Assembly (NCBI GenBank): GCA_030832825.1
Contig: JAURIJ010000008.1
Location: forward strand, 1 to 64,000
Length of the DNA: 64,000 nt
Reading direction: 5' to 3'
Source: Gammaproteobacteria bacterium
GTDB taxonomy: Bacteria > Pseudomonadota > Gammaproteobacteria > Pseudomonadales > Pseudohongiellaceae
A program made the translations under genes and the position numbers. The notes below the pieces were generated by a model. That model made no database searches. It was not told where the DNA came from and saw only the letters and a program-made list of their open reading frames with translations. Below are positions 34,609 to 43,282 of the stretch, piece by piece (the first letter of the stretch is position 1; each line of letters begins with the position of its first letter).

Positions 34609-36000
34609 TCACAAGAGACGACTCACATCGTTGTATATCGCCAGCACCATGACGCCCAAGATGAGCACGAGCCCCAGCTGCAGCCCCATGGCCTGGATGC
34701 GCTCCGGCACTGGTCTGCGTATGACGGCTTCCACCGTGTAGTAAAGCAGGTGACCTCCGTCCAGCACCGGAATCGGCAGCAGATTCAACACGCCGAGACT
34801 GATGCTCAACACGGCCAGGAAACCGAGATAGACCTCCAGGCCGTAACTTGCCGTATCCCCTGCCACCTGGGCAATGGTGATAGGCCCGTTGATGTTCTTC
34901 ACCGAGATCAGCCCGACCAGCATTTTCTTCATGGAGTCGAGCACGAACACCGATTTGTCCCAGGTTTCCCGCACTGCTGGGATCAACGCAGTGAACGCGT
35001 TGTAGTTCACTTCGCGAATGCGCTCCGGTGGCAGGCTGGCATAGAGATCGAATTCCTGCACATAGGCGCCGATGCTGCCCATGCTGATGCCGTCCTCGGC
35101 GGTGACACGATCTGGCACCACCGTCATGGCAACTTGTTCAGTGCCCCGTTGGACAAGCAGGTTCAAGGGGAGTTCCGGGCTCGCCCGCACCAATTGCACC
35201 CACTGCACCCAGCCGGTGACGGGTTGCCCGCCGGCCTCCAGAATCCTGTCACCCGGCGCGAGGCCGTCGCGCTGGGCGGCGCCGCCATCGACCAAGCCTT
35301 CGATCACCGGGGGAATCTCGTACTGAACCAACCCGAGCGAGCCCAACGGATTCGGCTCGGCGGTGTCGGACTGCCAGTTCAGCAGTGCCACATGGAATTC
35401 TCGCGCCATGGTCTCGCCTGCTGGAATGGCCTGAATCTGCAGGGTGCCGGTTTCGCCCAGGCGCTCGAGCAACTGCATCGTCACCTGCTGCCAGATGCGC
35501 GTGGGTTCGCCATCGATGGCAGTAATCTCATCGTCGGCACGCAGACCGGCCTGCCAGGCGGGCGAGTCTTCGGTGACCGTGGCGATCACGGGGGCGGTGC
35601 CACTCAGGCCATAGCCGACATTGATCACCCAGAAGACAAGAATGGCGAGCAGGAAATTGGCGATGGGACCGGCAGCCACGATGGCCATACGCTGCCACAG
35701 GGGCTTGCAGGAGAAGGACTGCTGACGCTCAGCGGCGGGGATGGCCTCGAGATCGGCCATGCTGGTGTCTTCCTGACCTAGCATCTTGACGTAGCCGCCC
35801 AGCGGAATGGGCGCGATCACATATTCGGTGCCGTCCTTGCCGATCCACGTCTTGACGGCCTTGCCGAAACCGATCGAGAAGCGCAGCACCTTCACGCCAC
35901 AGCGCCGTGCGACCCAGAAATGGCCGAACTCATGCACCGTGACCAGGATGCCCAGGGTCACGATCAGTGCCGCGATGTTGATCAGGAGTTCTTGAGCCAT
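34609..36000 (-). CDS. rseP: Site-2 protease RseP
   Basis: RseP is an inner-membrane zinc metalloprotease that cleaves RseA within the membrane to release sigma-E. The 463-residue product has the HEXXH zinc motif at residues 23-27 (VTVHEFGHFW), the GPIANFLLAILVFW transmembrane segment, two periplasmic PDZ domains (SPAWQAGLRADDEITAIDG and AAQRDGLAPGDRILEAGG) and the C-terminal NLLPIPVLDGGHLL motif carrying the third ligand. I chose the ATG at 36000, matching the family N-terminus; the longer frame adds 14 unconserved residues. It is upstream of bamA, as usual. Confidence 0.98.
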   Translation of the reverse strand: MAQELLINIAALIVTLGILVTVHEFGHFWVARRCGVKVLRFSIGFGKAVKTWIGKDGTEYVIAPIPLGGYVKMLGQEDTSMADLEAIPAAERQQSFSCKPLWQRMAIVAAGPIANFLLAILVFWVINVGYGLSGTAPVIATVTEDSPAWQAGLRADDEITAIDGEPTRIWQQVTMQLLERLGETGTLQIQAIPAGETMAREFHVALLNWQSDTAEPNPLGSLGLVQYEIPPVIEGLVDGGAAQRDGLAPGDRILEAGGQPVTGWVQWVQLVRASPELPLNLLVQRGTEQVAMTVVPDRVTAEDGISMGSIGAYVQEFDLYASLPPERIREVNYNAFTALIPAVRETWDKSVFVLDSMKKMLVGLISVKNINGPITIAQVAGDTASYGLEVYLGFLAVLSISLGVLNLLPIPVLDGGHLLYYTVEAVIRRPVPERIQAMGLQLGLVLILGVMVLAIYNDVSRLL

Positions 36001-36094
36001 GCTGCCTATCGCTTCCGACTTCTGTCTGCAGCAGAGCTGCACGTGTGTTGCGCCGAGTCAGCTTCAGCGCTGCTGCGGGGCCGCTGTATCAGAT

Positions 36095-37315
36095 TCAGCG
36101 CCTGTCAATCAGGCGTCGCGCAAGGGCTCTCGCCTGCTCGTCGACCTGCCGAATCATATCGACTGACTCCGCTTTGCGACAAGTCATTTGTGCCAGCGTC
36201 TGTTCGATGATGGCGGGAATCGCGGTGAAACCGCTTTCTCCCTTGAGGAATGCGTCCACCGCCACTTCATTGGCTGCATTCAGGATCGTCGGTGCCGTGC
36301 CTCCTGCCCGGGCCGCTTCCATGCCGAGACGCAAACAGGGGAAGCGCTCGAGGTCCGGCGTGAAGAACTGCAGAGCGCTTTGGCGAGTCAGATCGAGGAA
36401 GGCCGCGCCGGAGGCGATGCGCTGCGGCCAGGCCAGACAGTGGGCGATCGGAATCCGCATGTCGGGACTGCCCATCTGGGCCAGCACGGAGCCGTCGGCA
36501 TACTCGACCATGGAGTGCACGATGCTCTGCGGATGAATCAGCACATCGACCAACTGGGGTCCGACACCGAAGAGGAAGCAGGCCTCGATGACTTCCAGCC
36601 CCTTGTTCATCATGCTGGCGGAATCAACGGAAATCTTGCGCCCCATGCTCCAGTTCGGATGCTTGCAGGCCTGCTCCGGAGTCACTGCAAGCAGCTGCTC
36701 CAGCGGCCATTCGCGGAAGGGACCGCCCGAGGCCGTCAGCACGATGCGGCGCACGCCCTGCGCGGGCAGCGCGTCGGCGCAGGAACGCGAGCTCGGCGGC
36801 AGGCACTGGAAAACGGCATTGTGCTCGCTGTCGATTGGCAGCAGGACGGCCTGACTCTGCGCGAGTGCCTCCATGAACAGATCCCCGGCCATCACCAGGG
36901 CTTCCTTGTTCGCCAGCAGCACTTTCTTGGAATGCTGCACCGCAGCGAGTGCGGACGTCAGACCGGCTGCTCCGACAATCGCTGCCATGACGGTGTCGAC
37001 CTCTGGATGACTCGCCACCTCGCTTAGCCCCTGCGGACCGGCAAGCACACGGGTGGCACTGCCGTGGCGCGCAAGCGCGCGAGCCAGTTCCTCGGCCGCA
37101 GGCTCGTCCACCATGACCGCGTAACGCGGTGCGAAACGCAGACACTGCTCAAGCAGCTGGGCGACATTGTTGTTGGCCGTGAGGGCGAACACCGAATACT
37201 GAGGATGCAGCGCGATGACTTCCAGCGTGCTCTTGCCTATGGAACCCGTGGCGCCCAGCAGGGTGATGCTGCGGGTGACGCCGACACGCGGGGCGTGATG
37301 AACCTGATCGCTCAT
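36095..37315 (-). CDS. dxr: 1-deoxy-D-xylulose 5-phosphate reductoisomerase
   Basis: Dxr converts DXP to MEP with NADPH, the committed step of the MEP pathway. The 406-residue product has the NADPH-binding [12 protein letters not shown], the metal and substrate residues around [22 protein letters not shown], and [23 protein letters not shown]. The ATG at 37315 overlaps the cdsA stop by 4 bases (ATGA), indicating coupling. With ispD and ispF it gives three MEP enzymes in the window. Confidence 0.98.
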   Translation of the reverse strand: MSDQVHHAPRVGVTRSITLLGATGSIGKSTLEVIALHPQYSVFALTANNNVAQLLEQCLRFAPRYAVMVDEPAAEELARALARHGSATRVLAGPQGLSEVASHPEVDTVMAAIVGAAGLTSALAAVQHSKKVLLANKEALVMAGDLFMEALAQSQAVLLPIDSEHNAVFQCLPPSSRSCADALPAQGVRRIVLTASGGPFREWPLEQLLAVTPEQACKHPNWSMGRKISVDSASMMNKGLEVIEACFLFGVGPQLVDVLIHPQSIVHSMVEYADGSVLAQMGSPDMRIPIAHCLAWPQRIASGAAFLDLTRQSALQFFTPDLERFPCLRLGMEAARAGGTAPTILNAANEVAVDAFLKGESGFTAIPAIIEQTLAQMTCRKAESVDMIRQVDEQARALARRLIDRR

Positions 37316-38181
37316 TGCCAGTGCCACTCCCCGAACGCCAGCAGCAGGACGAACACGAACACGGGCGCAGCAGCAGTCAGACTGTCGATGCGATCCAGCA
37401 CCCCGCCGTGTCCAGGCAACAGGTTCCCGCTGTCTTTCATGCACTGGCTGCGCTTGAGCATGCTCTCGAAGAGGTCGCCGAAGACACTGAACACGGCGAC
37501 GACCACCGCCGTGAGCAACAACAGGGCGACGGCAATTGGATTCAGGGGCTCGACAAAGTCATTGATCGGGACCAGCAACAGGCAGGCCAGCAGCGCGGAG
37601 GCACACATGCCACCCCAGAACCCGGCCCAGGACTTGCCGGGGCTGACCAGCGGCGCCAGCTTGCTGCGACCCCAGGCGCGACCTACGAAATAGGCGCCGA
37701 TATCCGCAATGCTGACCAGCGCGATGACAGCCAGCACGAGGTAGCCGGAATTGTTGAGATATTTCAATTGAATCAGGGCACACCAGACGGGCAACAGGGT
37801 GAACAGCCCCATGAGCGCCGTGCGGGGACGCGTGCTCCAGAGCGATCGCGTGACAGGAAAGCTCATGACCAGGAAGGCCGCCATGCACCAGAAGAGCACC
37901 CCGGCACCCGTCACCGCGAGCACCAAGGAGCGCTCGAGAACGAGAGCCGAGGGCTGCAGGCCCATGGCGACGGCCAGTCCGGCCATGCCTGCCAGGACCA
38001 GCACCATGTACCCCGCCCGTTGCACGGGATTCGTGAGCCCCATCAGGCGCGTCCATTCCAGCACCCCCAGAGCAAGCACGACGCTGACGAACACGGAGAA
38101 CTGGAACGGGCTTGACCAGAGGGTGACCGCCAGCAGCACAGCCACCAAGACCAGCGCGGTGATGACCCTGGTCCTAAGCAC
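37312..38181 (-). CDS. cdsA: Phosphatidate cytidylyltransferase
   Basis: CdsA makes CDP-diacylglycerol from phosphatidate and CTP, the branch point of phospholipid synthesis. The 289-residue integral membrane protein has about eight hydrophobic segments and the C-terminal CDS signature running from [10 protein letters not shown] (with the conserved Lys-Arg) to [15 protein letters not shown] with the catalytic aspartates. It overlaps uppS by 8 bases and dxr by 4, so the three are probably one translationally coupled unit. Confidence 0.98.
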   Translation of the reverse strand: MLRTRVITALVLVAVLLAVTLWSSPFQFSVFVSVVLALGVLEWTRLMGLTNPVQRAGYMVLVLAGMAGLAVAMGLQPSALVLERSLVLAVTGAGVLFWCMAAFLVMSFPVTRSLWSTRPRTALMGLFTLLPVWCALIQLKYLNNSGYLVLAVIALVSIADIGAYFVGRAWGRSKLAPLVSPGKSWAGFWGGMCASALLACLLLVPINDFVEPLNPIAVALLLLTAVVVAVFSVFGDLFESMLKRSQCMKDSGNLLPGHGGVLDRIDSLTAAAPVFVFVLLLAFGEWHWQ

Positions 38182-38962
38182 CGCCTTCGCTCCCCTTAAC
38201 AGTCAGCTCATCGCTGTGCGCGGGCGTTTCCAGATGACCGAAACGGCGCTGCCGTCGGCCGTAATCCTGCATGGCCAGCTCGAACTGGGCATCGTCGAAA
38301 TCGGGCCAGTAGCAGTCGGTGAAATGAAGCTCGGTATAGGCAAACTGCCAGAGCAGGAAATTGCTGATGCGACTCTCGCCGCCCGTGCGAATGCACAGAT
38401 CGGGAGCCGGACAATCGTTCAGGGAAATGACTTTCTGGACCTGCGCCACATCGATGTCGGCGGCGGCGAGCCGGCCCTGTTCCACCTGCTCCGCCAGCAG
38501 GCGTGCTGCACGGGCGATGTCCCATTGCCCGCCGTAATCAGCCGCCACCGTCACCACCGTGCCGGTATTTTGCTGGGTCAATTCCTCGACCTCTCGCATG
38601 TGCCGCTGCAACACTGGCGCAAAGCTCTCGCGCTTGCCTATGAAGCAAAGGCGCACGTTGTTGCGGTGCAACTGCATGATTTCCTTGCGCTTGAGGACGA
38701 CCAGAAAGAGCGCCATGAGGCCGCGGACTTCCTTTTTCGGGCGCAGCCAGTTCTCACTGCTGAAGGCGAAGAGCGTGAGGTACTTGATGCCGCGGTTGAG
38801 ACAGGAGTAGACCACCTCCCGCGCCGCCTCAGCGCCGGCACGATGGCCGGCGGAACCCGACAAACCCTTGACCCTGGCCCAGCGGTTGTTGCCATCCATG
38901 ATGACGGCCACGTGTTGTGGCAACTGGCCGGCGTCCGGATTGGTCGAAGTCGTGGTGTGCAT
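38174..38962 (-). CDS. uppS: Undecaprenyl diphosphate synthase
   Basis: UppS adds eight cis isoprene units to farnesyl diphosphate to make the C55 lipid carrier for peptidoglycan and O-antigen. The 262-residue product has the catalytic Asp23 in HVAVIMDGNNRWARVKGL, then GHRAGAEAAREVV, the LTLFAFSSENW motif and the C-terminal DLCIRTGGESRISNFLLWQ with FTDCYWPDFD. The MEP enzymes encoded nearby supply its precursors. Confidence 0.98.
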   Translation of the reverse strand: MHTTTSTNPDAGQLPQHVAVIMDGNNRWARVKGLSGSAGHRAGAEAAREVVYSCLNRGIKYLTLFAFSSENWLRPKKEVRGLMALFLVVLKRKEIMQLHRNNVRLCFIGKRESFAPVLQRHMREVEELTQQNTGTVVTVAADYGGQWDIARAARLLAEQVEQGRLAAADIDVAQVQKVISLNDCPAPDLCIRTGGESRISNFLLWQFAYTELHFTDCYWPDFDDAQFELAMQDYGRRQRRFGHLETPAHSDELTVKGSEGGA

Positions 38963-38997
38963 CGGGCAGGTCTGTCTCTGAAGTGAAGAGGCCGTAC

Positions 38998-39555
38998 TTA
39001 CATGGACAGCAGATCGGATTCCTTGACGCCATAGCTGGCATCGACTGCCGCGATGAACTTGTCCGTCAGCTTCTGGATGCGCTCCTCTGCACGACGCTGG
39101 TCGTCCTCGCTGATGGCTTTCTCTTTCAGCAGGTCCTTTATGTCACCGTTGGCATCACGACGGATGTTGCGAATCGCCACACGGGCGTTCTCTGCCTCGG
39201 AGCGGGCCTGCTTGGTGTACTCACGGCGTGTCTCTTCCGTCAGGGCCGGCATCGGCACACGAATGGACTCGCCGTTATTGGACGGATTCAAGCCGAGATC
39301 CGACTTCATGATGGCACGCTCGACCTCGGAGATCAGTTTGCGCTCCCAAGGCACCACCACCAGGCAGCGACCGTCTTCCACCGTGACGTTGGCCAGCTGG
39401 TTGAGCGGCGTGTCGGCGCCGTAGTACGGCACCATGATGGTGTCCAGCAGACTGGGATGCGCACGGCCCGTGCGGATCTTCTTGAAAGCCGTGTCCAGCG
39501 CGACAAGACTCTTGTCCATGCGTTGTTCGGCGTCCTTGATAATGTCGTCAATCAT
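38998..39555 (-). CDS. frr: Ribosome recycling factor
   Basis: Frr, with EF-G, splits ribosomes after termination. The 185-residue product has the standard two-domain layout: [32 protein letters not shown] at the N-terminus (a triple-helix arm with the conserved RTGRA), a small beta domain, and [27 protein letters not shown] in the C-terminal arm. It lies between pyrH and uppS, the order seen across gammaproteobacteria. Confidence 0.99.
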   Translation of the reverse strand: MIDDIIKDAEQRMDKSLVALDTAFKKIRTGRAHPSLLDTIMVPYYGADTPLNQLANVTVEDGRCLVVVPWERKLISEVERAIMKSDLGLNPSNNGESIRVPMPALTEETRREYTKQARSEAENARVAIRNIRRDANGDIKDLLKEKAISEDDQRRAEERIQKLTDKFIAAVDASYGVKESDLLSM

Positions 39556-39602
39556 CGTGCTGTCCCCATGGTTGCGGGCGAAAAAACAGGAATTCGCGGT
39601 AT

Positions 39603-40334
39603 TCAGAGATTCTCGATGGTGGTTCCGTCAGGCACTCCCATGACGTTGTTCAGCAGGGCACCCGGCTTGTTCATGTTGAACACGCGCACGGGAATGTCAT
39701 GTTCGCGGATCAGGGCGATTGCCGTCAGATCCATGACGCCCAGTTTCTTGTCCAGCACCTCGTCGAAGCTTAGACGATCGTACTTGACGGCGTCGGGCAC
39801 CAGATGCGGATCGGCGGAATACACCCCGTCCACCTTGGTGGCCTTGAGCACCAGTTCGGCATCGATCTCTATGCCACGCAGGCAAGCGGCGGAATCGGTG
39901 GTGAAGAAGGGATTGCCGGTGCCTGCCGCGAAGATCACAACGTCGCCGGCACGCAGATGCCGGATGGCCGTGCGTCTGTCGTAATGCTCGACCACGCCGC
40001 TCATCGGAATGGCCGACATCACGCGCGTGGCGATGCTGGCGCGCTCGAGCGCGTCCCGCATGGCCAGCGCATTCATGACCGTGGCCAGCATGCCCATGTG
40101 ATCACCAGTGACGCGCTCCATGCCCGCCGCATGCAGCGCAGCTCCGCGGAACAGGTTGCCGCCGCCGATCACCATGCCGATCTGAACCCCGAGCCCCACG
40201 AGCTGGCCGACTTCCACGGCCATGCGGTCGAGCACCTTCGGGTCTATGCCGAAATCGGCATCGCCCATCAGCGCTTCGCCACTGAGCTTCAACAGGATGC
40301 GTTTGTACTTCTTTTCGGTTTTCAGAATGGGCAT
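39603..40334 (-). CDS. pyrH: Uridylate kinase
   Basis: PyrH phosphorylates UMP to UDP and is hexameric, activated by GTP and inhibited by UTP. The 243-residue product shows the amino-acid-kinase fold motifs [60 protein letters not shown] and [20 protein letters not shown]. It sits between tsf and frr, with short gaps suggesting one transcript from the rpsB promoter. Confidence 0.99.
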   Translation of the reverse strand: MPILKTEKKYKRILLKLSGEALMGDADFGIDPKVLDRMAVEVGQLVGLGVQIGMVIGGGNLFRGAALHAAGMERVTGDHMGMLATVMNALAMRDALERASIATRVMSAIPMSGVVEHYDRRTAIRHLRAGDVVIFAAGTGNPFFTTDSAACLRGIEIDAELVLKATKVDGVYSADPHLVPDAVKYDRLSFDEVLDKKLGVMDLTAIALIREHDIPVRVFNMNKPGALLNNVMGVPDGTTIENL

Positions 40335-40365
40335 GACGTCCTCTCAGTGCTCGATCCAGACTTGC

Positions 40366-41241
40366 TTACAGGCCTGCGGCAGCCGCCACTTCAGAGGCGA
40401 AATCCACTTCTTCCTTCTCGATACCTTCGCCCACTTCGTAGCGAATGAAGCTCACCACATCGGCACCCGCCTTCTTCAGCAGGGCGGCCACGGTGATCTC
40501 GCCATCCTTCACGAAGGGCTGGTCGAGCAGGCTGACTTCGGCGACGTACTTGCGCAGACGACCCTGGATCATCTTCTCGATGATTTCCTCGGGCTTGCCG
40601 CTTTCACGGGCCTGGGCAGAATAAATTTCGGATTCCTTGGCCAGCAGTTCCTTGGGCACATCCTCGGAACGCACCACCAGCGGGTTCACCGCCGCGACGT
40701 GCATCGCGATGTCCTTGGCCAGGGAGGAATCGCCACCCTTGAGCGCGACCACCACGGCAATGCGGTTGTTGCTGTGGATGTAGGAGTCCACGATCCCGGC
40801 GTTCGGATCCTTGAATTCCACGATCTGGATGCGGCGCACATTGATGTTCTCGCCGATCTTCTGCACGAGCGCCTCGCGCACCTTCTCCAGCTCGCCGGCC
40901 ATCAGCGCAGCCACATCGGCTTCGCGGCGGGCGAACGCCTCTTGCAGCACCTTGTTGGCGAAACCCAGGAAGTTCTCGTCGCGAGCCACGAAATCGGTCT
41001 CGCTGTTCACTTCGACGATGATGCCGAAGTTGCCGTCCTCGGACACCTTGGTCAGCACCACGCCTTCGGCAGCGATGCGGCCGGCTTTCTTGGCAGCCTT
41101 GAGCCCGCTGGCCTTGCGCAGATCGTCAATGGCTTTTTCCATGTCGCCGTTGGCTTCCACCAGCGCCTTCTTGCAATCCATCATTCCCAGTCCGGTGCGC
41201 TCACGCAGCTCCTTGACCATGCCTGCTGTAATTTCTGCCAT
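40366..41241 (-). CDS. tsf: Translation elongation factor Ts
   Basis: EF-Ts exchanges GDP for GTP on EF-Tu. The 291-residue product has the N-terminal UBA-like module ([19 protein letters not shown]), the [12 protein letters not shown] motif that contacts EF-Tu, and a coiled-coil region. It follows rpsB after a 175-base gap containing an intrinsic terminator or attenuator, so its level relative to S2 may be set there. Confidence 0.99.
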   Translation of the reverse strand: MAEITAGMVKELRERTGLGMMDCKKALVEANGDMEKAIDDLRKASGLKAAKKAGRIAAEGVVLTKVSEDGNFGIIVEVNSETDFVARDENFLGFANKVLQEAFARREADVAALMAGELEKVREALVQKIGENINVRRIQIVEFKDPNAGIVDSYIHSNNRIAVVVALKGGDSSLAKDIAMHVAAVNPLVVRSEDVPKELLAKESEIYSAQARESGKPEEIIEKMIQGRLRKYVAEVSLLDQPFVKDGEITVAALLKKAGADVVSFIRYEVGEGIEKEEVDFASEVAAAAGL

Positions 41242-41291
41242 TTGCTTGCCTCGTTCAATTTTCAGAATGAATTCGATGTGATCAGGCGGAT

Positions 41292-41313
41292 CAAAAAAAG
41301 GGGCCTCGCCCCT
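41292..41313 (-). terminator. Intrinsic terminator/attenuator between rpsB and tsf
   Basis: On the minus strand AGGGGC-GAG-GCCCCT is followed directly by a run of seven T in total (plus-strand A run 41293-41299). It lies 104 bases after the rpsB stop and 51 before the tsf start. A partial terminator between rpsB and tsf is known in E. coli; here it would lower tsf-pyrH-frr transcription relative to rpsB unless another promoter exists. Confidence 0.8.
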
Positions 41314-41416
41314 CTTCTTTCCCCCGCTTCAGCACTGCTGCCACCGCTCGCGCAGGGCAGCAATTTCATGGGAGTGAGGGCGCCGTCGCCGGCCGCCCTC
41401 TGGCTGTCAGCGCGAC

Positions 41417-42184
41417 TCAGGCGCCGGTGGCGCTGGCCTGCTCGGAGGCGGCAACGCTGTCGCTGACTTCAACGAACTCGCTGTCGTTGCTCACGGCATT
41501 CAGATCGCCACGGCCTTCAATGCAGGCATCGGCAACGGCACGGGCGTACAGCTCGATCGCGCGGATGGCGTCGTCGTTGCCCGGGATCGGGAAATCGATA
41601 CCGTCAGGGTTGCTGTTGGTATCGACGATGCCAATGACGGGGATACCCAGATTGTTGGCTTCGGTGATGGCGATGCGCTCGTGGTCGACGTCGATCACGA
41701 ACAGCGCGTCAGGCAGACCGCCCATTTCCTTGATGCCGCCGATGCTGCGCTCGAGTTTCTCCATGGCGCGACGACGAATCAGCGCTTCCTTCTTGGTCAT
41801 GCGATCGAAGGTACCGTCCTGCGCCTGGGTTTCCAGGTCGCGCAGCTTCTTGATGGAGCCACGGATGGTCTTGTAGTTGGTCAGCATGCCGCCGAGCCAG
41901 CGGTGATCGACGTAGGGCATACCTGCGCGCTCTGCCTGCTCCTTGATGATCTTGCCTGCCGCACGCTTGGTGCCAACGAACAGGACCTTCTTCTTGCGGG
42001 CCGCCAGGGTGTGCACCTGCTCGAGAGCGGCATTGAGTGCCGGTACGGTGTGCTCAAGGTTGATGATGTGAATCTTGTTGCGCGCGCCGAAGATGAACTT
42101 CTTCATTTTCGGGTTCCAGTAACGTGCCTGGTGTCCGAAATGGACGCCCGCCTTGAGCATTTCCTTCATTGAAACAGTAGCCAT
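41417..42184 (-). CDS. rpsB: 30S ribosomal protein S2
   Basis: S2 is a late-assembling 30S protein that bridges head and body and helps recruit S1. The 255-residue product starts [19 protein letters not shown] and contains [55 protein letters not shown] and [29 protein letters not shown]. An AAAGGAAAT SD precedes the ATG; a longer in-frame start is not conserved. The C-terminal tail is Ser/Ala rich. It heads the long minus-strand block. Confidence 0.99.
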   Translation of the reverse strand: MATVSMKEMLKAGVHFGHQARYWNPKMKKFIFGARNKIHIINLEHTVPALNAALEQVHTLAARKKKVLFVGTKRAAGKIIKEQAERAGMPYVDHRWLGGMLTNYKTIRGSIKKLRDLETQAQDGTFDRMTKKEALIRRRAMEKLERSIGGIKEMGGLPDALFVIDVDHERIAITEANNLGIPVIGIVDTNSNPDGIDFPIPGNDDAIRAIELYARAVADACIEGRGDLNAVSNDSEFVEVSDSVAASEQASATGA

Positions 42185-42342
42185 GAGATTTCCTTTGTGT
42201 CGGGTTAAGCCTCCATACACCCCATGATTCCACCCCGTGTACGCTGCCGCGCGCGAGGCACCCAGAAAACATGTGTCGGTATATGTGCGACGTTGATGTT
42301 GATAATGAAATGCGCCTTGGAACTCCTGGGAGCTTCAAAGCG
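42185..42342 (-). promoter_or_regulatory. rpsB 5' leader, possible S2 autoregulatory region
   Basis: The predicted rpsB transcript carries a leader of about 155 bases before the ATG. In E. coli and relatives the rpsB leader folds into a structure bound by S2 to repress rpsB-tsf. Here a GGGGTG repeat, TACAC/GTGTA pairing and GGAGGCTTAACCC near the SD could support such folding, but I could not draw one convincing conserved structure by eye. Confidence 0.35.
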
Positions 42343-42348
42343 CGCAGC

Positions 42349-42377
42349 TTTATACCACAACGCCCCCGCGACATAAA
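42349..42377 (-). promoter_or_regulatory. Candidate rpsB promoter
   Basis: Minus-strand TATAAA (42354-42349) is preceded by TGG (extended -10) and followed by the GC-rich discriminator GCTGCGCGC, as is typical of stringently controlled ribosomal promoters. The -35 candidate TTTATG (42377-42372) at 17 bases is weak. The rest of the 324-base map-rpsB gap (42185-42508) holds the rpsB leader and the divergent map promoter; nothing else is recognised in it. Confidence 0.5.
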
Positions 42378-42421
42378 GCGCCGGGATGCATGGCACTGCC
42401 CGCAGCGCTGGCTGCCGGGCG

Positions 42422-42451
42422 GTGTCAATCGCGCATGTCCTGCTTTACAAT
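42422..42451 (+). promoter_or_regulatory. Candidate map promoter
   Basis: GTGTCA (42422-42427) and TACAAT (42446-42451), spacer 18 bases. The -10 matches the consensus at five of six positions. The predicted start near 42458 leaves a leader of about 50 bases before the map ATG. It diverges from the rpsB promoter. Confidence 0.5.
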
Positions 42452-42508
42452 GGCCCGGCCCCAAACATCACGGCAGTGAGCTGCCCGAGCATCCAACGAC
42501 TACATACC

Positions 42509-43282
42509 ATGGCAATCAGCATCAAGACGCCGCAAGAACTGGAAAAAATGCGCGTGGCCGGCAGGCTCGCGGCAGAGGTCCTGGAAATGATCGGGCCTCA
42601 CGTCATGGCGGGCGTCAGCACCGGCGAGCTCGATCGTCTCTGTCACGACTACATCGTCAACGTGCAGCAGGCCATCCCTGCACCGCTCAATTACAACGGC
42701 TTTCCGAAATCCATCTGCACCTCGGTGAATCACGTGGTGTGCCACGGCATTCCCAGTGATGCCAAGATCCTGAAGAAAGGCGACATCATCAATATCGACG
42801 TCACCGTCATCAAGGATGGCTACCACGGCGATACCAGCAAGATGTTCGTCATCGATGAAGTGCCTGCCCATGTGACGCGACTCGTCGACGTGACGAAGCA
42901 ATGTCTGTACCGCGCCATCGAGATCGTGCGTCCCGGCACCCGACTGGGGGATATCGGGCACGTCATCCAGACGCTCGCCGAGAGCAACCATTTCTCGGTG
43001 GTGCGCGAGTACTGCGGGCACGGCATTGGCAGAATCTTCCACGAGGACCCGCAGGTGCTGCACTTTGGCAAGCCCGGCACCGGCGTGGTGCTGCAGGAAG
43101 GCATGACCTTCACCATCGAGCCCATGCTCAATGCGGGCACCTATCACACCAAGCTGTCGAAGTCCGACGGCTGGACGGTCACCACCCGGGACCGCCGTCT
43201 GTCCGCTCAATGGGAACACACCCTGGCAGTCACGGGCGACGGCGTGGAAGTGCTGACGCGACGCAGCGATGAACACTTCTGA
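42509..43282 (+). CDS. map: Methionine aminopeptidase, type I
   Basis: Map removes the initiator methionine from nascent proteins when the second residue is small. The 257-residue product has all five metal ligands where E. coli Map has them: D97 and D108 (INIDVTVIKDGYHGDTS), H171 (YCGHGIGRIFHEDP), E204 (FTIEPML) and E236 (QWEHTLAVT). The ATG at 42509 gives the family N-terminus MAISIKTPQELEKMR. It diverges from rpsB, as in E. coli, and its end overlaps glnD by 14 bases. Confidence 0.99.
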   Translation: MAISIKTPQELEKMRVAGRLAAEVLEMIGPHVMAGVSTGELDRLCHDYIVNVQQAIPAPLNYNGFPKSICTSVNHVVCHGIPSDAKILKKGDIINIDVTVIKDGYHGDTSKMFVIDEVPAHVTRLVDVTKQCLYRAIEIVRPGTRLGDIGHVIQTLAESNHFSVVREYCGHGIGRIFHEDPQVLHFGKPGTGVVLQEGMTFTIEPMLNAGTYHTKLSKSDGWTVTTRDRRLSAQWEHTLAVTGDGVEVLTRRSDEHF

